From: an uncultured Clostridia bacterium
Lineage (GTDB): Bacteria > Bacillota > Clostridia > Christensenellales > Borkfalkiaceae
Assembly: GCA_947625245.1 (NCBI GenBank)
Contig: CANQNO010000003.1
Span: 65,915 to 119,239, forward strand
DNA length: 53,325 bases
Direction: 5' to 3'
Positions within the stretch are counted from its first letter, which is position 1. The number at the start of each line of letters is the position of its first letter. The translations under genes and the position numbers were made by a program. This document shows, one piece after another, positions 26,401-33,477 of the stretch. The notes beneath the pieces are model-generated. The model ran no database searches, was not told the DNA's origin, and worked only from the letters and a program-made list of their open reading frames with translations.

Positions 26401-27517
26401 AAGCGTAGGGCTCGATTGCACGGACGTTGCGCGTCTTTCTTCCAACGAAGAAATTTTCAAACTTATGGACGAGGGGAAGATAGACTATGTGGTTTATACG
26501 GGCAAAACGGATGTGGAGTCCATAACAAACTATATAAGTTTACATCACCATGCGATCCTGCTCGGAATAACCGTGCTCACTTCTCTGGATACCGCCAACG
26601 CGCTTGCCGACTGCATTGCGGGCAGGTACAACCAGTTTAACACCGAACTTGTGGATATCAATAATTTGAGAAAGGAAAAATTGAAGCTTAAATTCTGTAA
26701 AATGCAGAGTTGCGGCAACGATTATATCTTTTTCAATAACATGGACGGCGCCATAACTTGCCCCGAATCGCTTGCGATCAACTTTACCGACAGGCACTTT
26801 GCGATAGGCGGCGACGGGATAGTTTTAATAGAAAGATCCGGTATTGCGGACGCCAAAATCAAACTTTTCAACGTCGACGGAAGCGACGGCGGATTTGCGG
26901 CAAATCCCGTCCGGTGCGTCGCAAAATATCTGTACGACAACAAAATGGTGAATTCCGACAGCGTCACGGTGGAAATGTGCAACGGCGTAAAGACGCTGAA
27001 TATCAAGTCTTTCAACGACAAAGCCAGCTCGGTTTCGGTAAACCTCAAAATTTTTGATATAAAATCTCGTGACGAAATTTGCAAAGAAAAGCGGCAAAGT
27101 CCGCTTATGGGCGAGTTGAAAACCTGCAAAGGTTTTTCCGAAGTCAACCTCGGCAACAGGCATTTCGTTATATTCTGCGATAAGGTGGACGATATAAATA
27201 TACAAGCGTTGGGTTTACGCCTTATTGAAGAGGGATTTATCAACAGCGGCGATTATGTCGAACTTGTAAGAACGGTAAACCGCATAACTTTGAAAATGCG
27301 CGTCTGGGAAAAGCGGATGGGCGAAACGCTTTCCTGCGGCACGGCTGCCGTAGCGGCGGCTGTTGCGGCTATCGAAGAGGGTTATTGCGTTAAAAATGCA
27401 ACCATTACAGTTAAACTGAACGGCGGGGATCTGTTTGTAAACTGCCCCGAAAATAACAATGAAGCGGAGCTTGACGGTCCCGTTAAACTTTCGTTCGAAG
27501 GTTCTATAGAAATATAA
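23471..27517 (+). CDS. carB: Carbamoyl-phosphate synthase large subunit fused to a DapF-like domain
   Basis: Residues 1 to about 1065 are CarB: two ATP-grasp halves ([40 protein letters not shown]) and a C-terminal MGS-like regulatory domain. Residues of about 1071-1348 are a complete diaminopimelate-epimerase fold ([44 protein letters not shown]). Normal CarB is about 1070 residues, so this is a fusion in one open frame. The second catalytic Cys is present (1289). The first is not: the usual CGNxxRC reads AANPVRC, with Ala1143. Racemase activity by the two-Cys mechanism is therefore doubtful. An in-frame TTG at 26681 after AAAGGA (26671-26676) could start a separate DapF-like protein. Confidence 0.93.
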   Translation: [1348 protein letters not shown]

Positions 27518-28644
27518 TGATTTACCTTGACAATGCCGCGACTTCCAAACCCGACGAGGAGTGTTTGAAACGCGCGGAAAAATATCTGTATGACTTTTAT
27601 TATAATCCTTCCGCGCTGTATGCGGAAGGTTATAATATTCAGCTCGAAATACGCGCTGCGCGCAAAAACATTTTGTCGCTTTTGGCGTCGAGCGAAAATT
27701 ACGAGCTGATATTTACTTCCTGCGGTACGGAAGCCGACAATCAGGCAGTGTTCGGCGCGGGAAAACGCGGGAACGTCGTTACGACTTCGGGAGAACACTC
27801 GGCAGTGTATTCGGCGGTAAACCAATTGCGTACCCGCGGCGTCGAAGTGCGGTTTGCCGCCCTCAATCCGGACGGAAGCGTAAATGCAGACGACTTAATA
27901 AATCTGGTTGACGATAAAACTTCCCTTGTTTCCGTCATACACGTCGGAAACGAAACGGGCGCGGTGAACGATATAGAAAAAATCGCCGCGGCGGTAAAAA
28001 GAAAAAATCCGCATGCGGTTTTTCACTCGGACGGAGTGCAGGCGTTCGGCAAAATCCCTTTCAGGCTGTCAAAAGACATAGATCTGTATTCGGTGAGCGC
28101 GCACAAAATCGGCGGGATCAAGGGTTGCGGCGCGCTTATCAAGCGGAAATCGCTTGCTTTAAGCCCTTATATTTTCGGCGGCGGGCAGGAGAGCGGTGCG
28201 AGAAGCGGCACCGAAAACGTTTTCGGAATAAAAAATTTTGAGTACGCCGCTTTAAAGCGGTTTGAAAAGTCGGACGTAAATTATAAAAATGCCCGTATTT
28301 TAAACGATTTAATGTGGGAAAAGCTGGATAAATCGCTTTTTTCGCGTATTTCGCCCGTAAACAATTCGCCGTATATTCTTACGGTAGGCGCGGAGGGCGT
28401 ACGTGGCGAAACTATTTTGCACGAAGCGGACGATATGGGGCTTGTTATCGGTACCGGTTCGGCATGCGCTTCCAACGAAAAAAAGCGTTATTCACGGGTA
28501 ATTCTTGCCTGCGGCGTGAAAGAGAGTCTTGCCGACGGAATTTTGCGGCTAAGCTTTTCGCCCGAAAACAGCAGGGAAGAGATTGAAAAAGCCGCTTTTA
28601 TATTAAACGGCATAGTAAAAAACAGAAAAAACACAATGGCGTGA
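27517..28644 (+). CDS. Cysteine desulfurase (NifS/IscS-like) paired with ThiI
   Basis: A PLP enzyme that removes sulfur from cysteine as a persulfide. The 375 residues include the PLP lysine in SVSAHKIGGIKGCG, the substrate motif GGGQESGARSGTENV, and the active-site Cys loop GTGSACASNEKKRYS. It resembles the class that feeds ThiI (NifZ in B. subtilis) more than general IscS, and thiI follows after 1 nt. The ATG overlaps the carB-dapF stop by one base. Its expected role is 4-thiouridine formation in tRNA, and possibly thiamine sulfur. Confidence 0.9.
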   Translation: MIYLDNAATSKPDEECLKRAEKYLYDFYYNPSALYAEGYNIQLEIRAARKNILSLLASSENYELIFTSCGTEADNQAVFGAGKRGNVVTTSGEHSAVYSAVNQLRTRGVEVRFAALNPDGSVNADDLINLVDDKTSLVSVIHVGNETGAVNDIEKIAAAVKRKNPHAVFHSDGVQAFGKIPFRLSKDIDLYSVSAHKIGGIKGCGALIKRKSLALSPYIFGGGQESGARSGTENVFGIKNFEYAALKRFEKSDVNYKNARILNDLMWEKLDKSLFSRISPVNNSPYILTVGAEGVRGETILHEADDMGLVIGTGSACASNEKKRYSRVILACGVKESLADGILRLSFSPENSREEIEKAAFILNGIVKNRKNTMA

Positions 28645-28645
28645 A

Positions 28646-29800
28646 ATGGAAAAGGTAATTATAATCAGATATTCCGAAATACACCTTAAAGGCAAAAACC
28701 GCGGCTATTTTGAGCGGGTTTTCGGAATAAATATGGAAAAATCGCTAAAGGGGATAATGCACGAAATCCATCGTCAGAGCGGCAGATATCTTATTGAAGA
28801 GTTCGACGCCAAAGATGAAGAAGCGATTTTGGAGCGTCTGAGCAAAATTTTCGGAATACACTCATACAGCGTAGGCTTAAAAGTTCCTACCGATATGGGC
28901 GAAATTTTTAAAGCTGCTGAAGCGGTTTGTTCGGAGAGCGGCACGTTTAAAGTAGTTACGCACCGTGCCGACAAAAATTTTGCCCTCAACTCCATGCAAA
29001 TAAGCGCCGAAATAGGCGGAAGGTTGCTTTCGGTAAACAGAAATATCAAAGTCGACGTTCACGATCCTCAATTTATCATAAATATCGACTTGCGCGAAAA
29101 CGGCACAACTCTCGTGTTCAATAAATTCATAAAAGGCGCGGGTGGGATGCCCGTCGGTACTTCCGGCAAAGGCCTTTTGCTAATTTCGGGCGGTATCGAC
29201 AGCCCGGTTGCGGGGCATATGATAGCAAAGCGTGGCATGAATATCGAGTGCCTGCATTTTCACAGCTATCCTTATACCAATTTACAGGCAAAGGACAAGG
29301 TAATAGAACTTGCAAGTCTGCTTTCTGGCTATGCCTGCGGAATTAAATTGAACATAATTTCGGTGACCCATATTCAGGAAGAGATCCATAAAAAGTGCAA
29401 CGGCGAATATATGGTTACGCTTTTAAGGCGGTTTATGATGCGGATAGCCGAAAAAGTTGCGTTGAAATGCGGCGCGCAATGTTTAATTACGGGCGAAAGT
29501 TTAGGGCAGGTTGCCAGCCAGACGATAGAGGGAATGACCTCATCAAACGCCGTAGTAAGCAAGTTGCCCGTTTTGCGACCGCTTTGCGGTTTCGATAAGG
29601 ACGAAATAATAGAGCGGAGCAGGGCAATGGGCGCATACGAAATTTCCATCCGCCCGTACGAGGACTGCTGCACGGTATTTCTTCCGAGGCATCCCATAAT
29701 CAGGCCAACGCTCGCCGCGGTGGAAGAAGAAGAGGCTAAACTCGACGTGGATAGCTTGATAAACGAAGCTTTGAAAACCGTTGAAACATATAATTTATGA
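28646..29800 (+). CDS. thiI: tRNA 4-thiouridine synthetase
   Basis: It adenylates and thiolates U8 of tRNA. The N-terminal ferredoxin-like and THUMP domains (about 1-165) bind tRNA. The PP-loop is ISGGIDSPVAGHM, with later conserved LITGESLGQVASQT and DCCTVFLPRHP. At 384 residues it lacks the C-terminal rhodanese domain of the E. coli enzyme, as in Bacillus. The adjacent cysteine desulfurase would supply the sulfur directly. It is the last gene of the car operon and is followed by a strong terminator. Confidence 0.94.
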   Translation: MEKVIIIRYSEIHLKGKNRGYFERVFGINMEKSLKGIMHEIHRQSGRYLIEEFDAKDEEAILERLSKIFGIHSYSVGLKVPTDMGEIFKAAEAVCSESGTFKVVTHRADKNFALNSMQISAEIGGRLLSVNRNIKVDVHDPQFIINIDLRENGTTLVFNKFIKGAGGMPVGTSGKGLLLISGGIDSPVAGHMIAKRGMNIECLHFHSYPYTNLQAKDKVIELASLLSGYACGIKLNIISVTHIQEEIHKKCNGEYMVTLLRRFMMRIAEKVALKCGAQCLITGESLGQVASQTIEGMTSSNAVVSKLPVLRPLCGFDKDEIIERSRAMGAYEISIRPYEDCCTVFLPRHPIIRPTLAAVEEEEAKLDVDSLINEALKTVETYNL

Positions 29801-29804
29801 CATT

Positions 29805-29842
29805 AAAATAACCGCGCACTTTTTAAAGTGCGCGGTTATTTT
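29805..29842. terminator. Bidirectional terminator between thiI and the PBP gene
   Basis: A perfect 18-bp inverted repeat (29805-29822 and 29825-29842) with core CCGCGCACTTT/AAAGTGCGCGG and A/T ends. It lies between convergent genes; the PBP stop codon touches its edge. Confidence 0.92.
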
Positions 29843-32061
29843 TATAAATCGTACCAATCTTTTTTTGCAATGTCGGGGATTTCCGTTTGCGGACTTTTTA
29901 TGCCGCCTCCTATCTTAACGTTGCTTAGTATTATTTCCTCGCCCAAAAACTTGTTTGTGCCGTCGCTGTAGTACGGCAAAACAGTATAGGTATAAATTCC
30001 ATCCTCTGGTTTGTCTATAATGCTGTCTTTCCATTTACCGTCAAAAATAACTGTATTTGTGCCGTTTTTAGTACGTTTTATTAAGTATGAATAGTACTTC
30101 GTCTGACATAATTGAATATTTACGGTATCATTTTTTACCGAAATTTGCGGCCGCGACACTTTTGGGTGGGTAAAGCGGTCGGTCTTTTCTTTGGGTTCGT
30201 TGCCCTTTAAAGTTTTGATTTTTAAGATATTGAGTTTGGGGGAATTGTCGTCCGCGAGCACCGTTTTGTCGTTTTTGTAATATTCTTCAGCGTCGATTTC
30301 CGCTTCCGACGTTCCCGCGTTTTTTTCAAGATTTTCGGGCGGGAGAGAGAAGTACAGGCGTGAAAGCAATTTTTCGGCTATTTCGCAGCAATCCTTTCCT
30401 CCCGTGACGCTTAACCTGTTGTTTTGCTTGTCGCCGAGCCAAACGCCTATGGTGTGTTTGCTCGTATAGCTTATCGTATATGCGTCGGTATTGCCTTCTT
30501 CATTTCCGCAAGTGCCCGTTTTGCTGGCGACATCGAAACTTAAATTTTTCAGTTTTTTTGCGGTTCCGCTTTTTGAAGTCTCCGCCAGCATTTCGTTCAT
30601 GAGCGAGCAGGTGCCTTCGGAAAATACTCTCGTCTCCGATTTGTAGTCTTCGTAAACTGTTCTGCCTTTTCCGTCAACTATTTTTTTTATGAATCTCGAG
30701 GGGGAGTATAACCCCGAATTCGCAAAAGCGGTATAGCAGTCGGCAATCTGTTTGAGCGTCATGCCGTTTTCCATGCCGCCCAGTGCGAGGGAGAGGTTCT
30801 TTTCGTTGTCGCCGAGTGTGATGCCCATTTTATTGAGATATTTTTCTGATTTTTCAAGAGTAAGCGAATTGAGGGTTTTGACGGCGGGAACGTTGTAACT
30901 CATCTTAATGCAGTCCGCAACCGTGACCTGACCGTGATATCTTTTGTCTGCGTTTTCGGGCGAATATCCGGCAAAATCGATTTTTTCGTCGTTTATACGG
31001 GTGTAAGGGCTTAACAGTTTTTCCTCGATTGCCGGCGCGTATACCGCAAGGGGCTTTATGGTAGAGCCGGGTTGGCGCCTTGCATTGCCGATATTGCTTT
31101 TAAACGCACACGCCTTTCCGGAATTTTCGGTTATTATGACCGAGTAGTCGCAGGGATATTCTGTCTCTTCGAGCATGTCCTGCGCGTCGCGGTTGAGATA
31201 GGTGTAAATTTTACAGCCGTCCGTAAGCTCGTTTCTTGTAAAAATATCCCCGATTTCTTCAAAAGCGGCGTTAAGATAATCGCCGTATTTTTCGCCGGAA
31301 ATGCCTCCGGACAGGTTTATGGGGGAATTTATTGCCTCTTCGCAACGCTTTTGGGTAATATAGCCGCAGTCTCTCATGGCTTTTAAAACAAGGTTTCTGC
31401 GTTCGGCGCTCTTTAAAGGATTTTTATAGGGCGAGTAATTGTTGGGCGAGGCGAGCAGACCTACCAAAACCGCGCTCTCTTCAAGCGACAGATTTTCGGC
31501 GCTTTTGTCAAAATAAAATTCCGCAGCGCTTTCCAACCCGAAGCAATTGTGCCCGAAGTAAATGGTATTCAGATACATTTCGAGTATTTCGTCTTTGGGG
31601 TATTTTTTTTCGAGTTGTAAAGTCAGCTTGATTTCGTTCAGTTTTCTCGAAATAGTCTTGTCGCCCGAAAGGTGTGTGTTTTTTATAAGTTGCTGGCTTA
31701 TGGTCGAAGCGCCTTCCTTAAAGGAGCGTGAGACCATATTTTTATATGCCGCTTTTAAAATTCTTTTGAAATTAAGTCCGTTATGATTATAAAAATTTCT
31801 GTCCTCTGAAGCAATAAAGGCTTCGATTGTATGCCTTTGCAGATTTTCTATTTCAACGCTTTTGCGGCCGTTTGAAAGGTTAGCGCCCGCAATTTCGGCG
31901 CCGTCCGCGTCGAACACGGCGATATTGCCGCCGACGGACAGTAGTTTTTCCTCGTCGAGCGACGCGTTTTTAGTAATTATAAAAAAGCCTGCAAATCCCG
32001 CCGCGACAAGAATCAACAAGGCAAAAAGGCAGATTGCGGAAATTTTCAAAAAAGTTTTCAT
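29842..32061 (-). CDS. Class A penicillin-binding protein (transglycosylase-transpeptidase)
   Basis: A bifunctional peptidoglycan synthase of 739 residues anchored by an N-terminal helix (about 5-29). The GT51 transglycosylase motif is IASEDRNFYNHNG, with Glu86-Asp87; EGASTISQQLIKN and LEMYLNTIYFG follow. The transpeptidase has the nucleophile motif STIK at 333-336, SYN at 388-390 and KTGT at 514-517. The last 85 residues look like a fibronectin-III or similar beta domain. It is PBP1A/PonA-like. No clear Shine-Dalgarno precedes the ATG. It is divergent from miaB and transcribed alone. Confidence 0.93.
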   Translation of the reverse strand: MKTFLKISAICLFALLILVAAGFAGFFIITKNASLDEEKLLSVGGNIAVFDADGAEIAGANLSNGRKSVEIENLQRHTIEAFIASEDRNFYNHNGLNFKRILKAAYKNMVSRSFKEGASTISQQLIKNTHLSGDKTISRKLNEIKLTLQLEKKYPKDEILEMYLNTIYFGHNCFGLESAAEFYFDKSAENLSLEESAVLVGLLASPNNYSPYKNPLKSAERRNLVLKAMRDCGYITQKRCEEAINSPINLSGGISGEKYGDYLNAAFEEIGDIFTRNELTDGCKIYTYLNRDAQDMLEETEYPCDYSVIITENSGKACAFKSNIGNARRQPGSTIKPLAVYAPAIEEKLLSPYTRINDEKIDFAGYSPENADKRYHGQVTVADCIKMSYNVPAVKTLNSLTLEKSEKYLNKMGITLGDNEKNLSLALGGMENGMTLKQIADCYTAFANSGLYSPSRFIKKIVDGKGRTVYEDYKSETRVFSEGTCSLMNEMLAETSKSGTAKKLKNLSFDVASKTGTCGNEEGNTDAYTISYTSKHTIGVWLGDKQNNRLSVTGGKDCCEIAEKLLSRLYFSLPPENLEKNAGTSEAEIDAEEYYKNDKTVLADDNSPKLNILKIKTLKGNEPKEKTDRFTHPKVSRPQISVKNDTVNIQLCQTKYYSYLIKRTKNGTNTVIFDGKWKDSIIDKPEDGIYTYTVLPYYSDGTNKFLGEEIILSNVKIGGGIKSPQTEIPDIAKKDWYDL

Positions 32062-32105
32062 TTGAATTTAGTATTTATAAATTTTGATTATTATTGCTTA
32101 ATCGT

Positions 32106-32134
32106 TTGAAAAAATCCGATAAAAATTATATAAT
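32106..32134 (+). promoter_or_regulatory. SigA-type promoter for miaB-mutSL-miaA-ynbB
   Basis: TTGAAA (32106-32111), a 17-nt spacer and TATAAT (32129-32134), 19 nt before the miaB ATG, so the leader is very short. Confidence 0.8.
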
Positions 32135-32153
32135 TATTATGGAATAGATTTTT

Positions 32154-33473
32154 ATGGGCAAATATTATCACATAACAACGTACGGTTGTCAGATGAACGT
32201 ACACGAATCCGAAAAGATTGCGGGAATTTTAAGCGAATTGGGCTATTCCCCCTGTGAAAACATAAATGACGCCGACATTGCAGTTTTTAATACCTGCTGT
32301 ATAAGGGAAAACGCCGAAAACCACGCATTCGGCAATATAGGCATGCTTAAAAAACTGAAAGCGCATAAAAAGGATATGATTATCGCCGTAGGCGGCTGTC
32401 TTACCCAGCAGATCGGAAAGGCGGACGTGCTGCATAAAAAATTCCCGTACGTGGACATAATTTTCGGCACCCATAACCTGAACAATTTAAAAGAGTTGGT
32501 GCAAAAAAAACTCAAAAGCAAAAAAGCCGTTATAGAGATAGAGGACGGCGACGGCAATATCTGCGAAGAGGGCAAGGCGTTGAGGACAAGCTATCCCAAC
32601 GCCTGGATAAACATAACTTACGGCTGCGACAATTTTTGCAGTTATTGCATTGTGCCCTATGTGCGGGGCAGGGAGAGAAGCAGGCGTTCCGCGGACGTTT
32701 TAGCCGAAGCGCAATCGCTGGTTTGCGACGGCTATAAAGAAATTACCCTTTTGGGGCAGAACGTCAATTCGTATGCGAAAGGCGGCGAAGATATTTCTTT
32801 TCCCGAACTTCTCAGACAAACCGCCGAAATTGCGGGCAAATTTCGTCTGCGCTTTATGACGAGCCATCCCAAAGATTTTTCGGAAGAGCTGGCTAAGGTC
32901 ATATCGGAAAATCCAAAGATATGCAATTGTGTGCACTTGCCCGTGCAAAGCGGTTCTAACGCCATACTTAAAGCCATGAACAGGCGCTATACGGTGGAGG
33001 ATTATCTCAAAAAAATTGAAATTTTAAAAAAATACGTACCCGACTGCGCGGTTACCACAGATATTATAGTTGGATTTCCGGGAGAAACCGAAAAGGATTT
33101 TACCGATACGCTCGAGCTTGTAAAAAAAGTGGGTTTTTCTTCGGCTTTTACCTTTGTCTATTCAAAGAGAGAGGGAACGGTAGCGGCGAAAATGGACGGT
33201 CAGATCCCCGAAGAAGTTTCAAAAGATCGCATAATGCGGCTTGTCGAACTCGTCAATTCACAGACAAGGGAACAGTCTGCAAAGTACGTGGGCAAAACCG
33301 TTGAAATTCTGTGCGAGGACTACGATAAAAAGAGGAATTTGTATCTCGGCAGAGACGAATACGGCAGGATGGCGTATTTTAAGAGCGATTTAAACGTAAT
33401 AGGCGAATTTCTAAATATAAAAATAGACTCGGCAAACGGCATTTCACTGTTCGGCGAGGTAATAAAGGGTTAA
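32154..33473 (+). CDS. miaB: tRNA-2-methylthio-N6-dimethylallyladenosine synthase
   Basis: A radical-SAM enzyme that adds a methylthio group to i6A37 of tRNA, acting after MiaA, which lies in the same operon. YGCQMNVHESEKIAG holds the first cluster Cys of the UPF0004 domain. The radical-SAM motif is YGCDNFCSYCIVPYVRGRERSR. A TRAM domain ends the 439 residues. The close link with mutS, mutL and miaA is common in Bacillota. The ribosome site is weak (GGAATAG). Confidence 0.95.
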   Translation: MGKYYHITTYGCQMNVHESEKIAGILSELGYSPCENINDADIAVFNTCCIRENAENHAFGNIGMLKKLKAHKKDMIIAVGGCLTQQIGKADVLHKKFPYVDIIFGTHNLNNLKELVQKKLKSKKAVIEIEDGDGNICEEGKALRTSYPNAWINITYGCDNFCSYCIVPYVRGRERSRRSADVLAEAQSLVCDGYKEITLLGQNVNSYAKGGEDISFPELLRQTAEIAGKFRLRFMTSHPKDFSEELAKVISENPKICNCVHLPVQSGSNAILKAMNRRYTVEDYLKKIEILKKYVPDCAVTTDIIVGFPGETEKDFTDTLELVKKVGFSSAFTFVYSKREGTVAAKMDGQIPEEVSKDRIMRLVELVNSQTREQSAKYVGKTVEILCEDYDKKRNLYLGRDEYGRMAYFKSDLNVIGEFLNIKIDSANGISLFGEVIKG

Positions 33474-33477
33474 ATTT

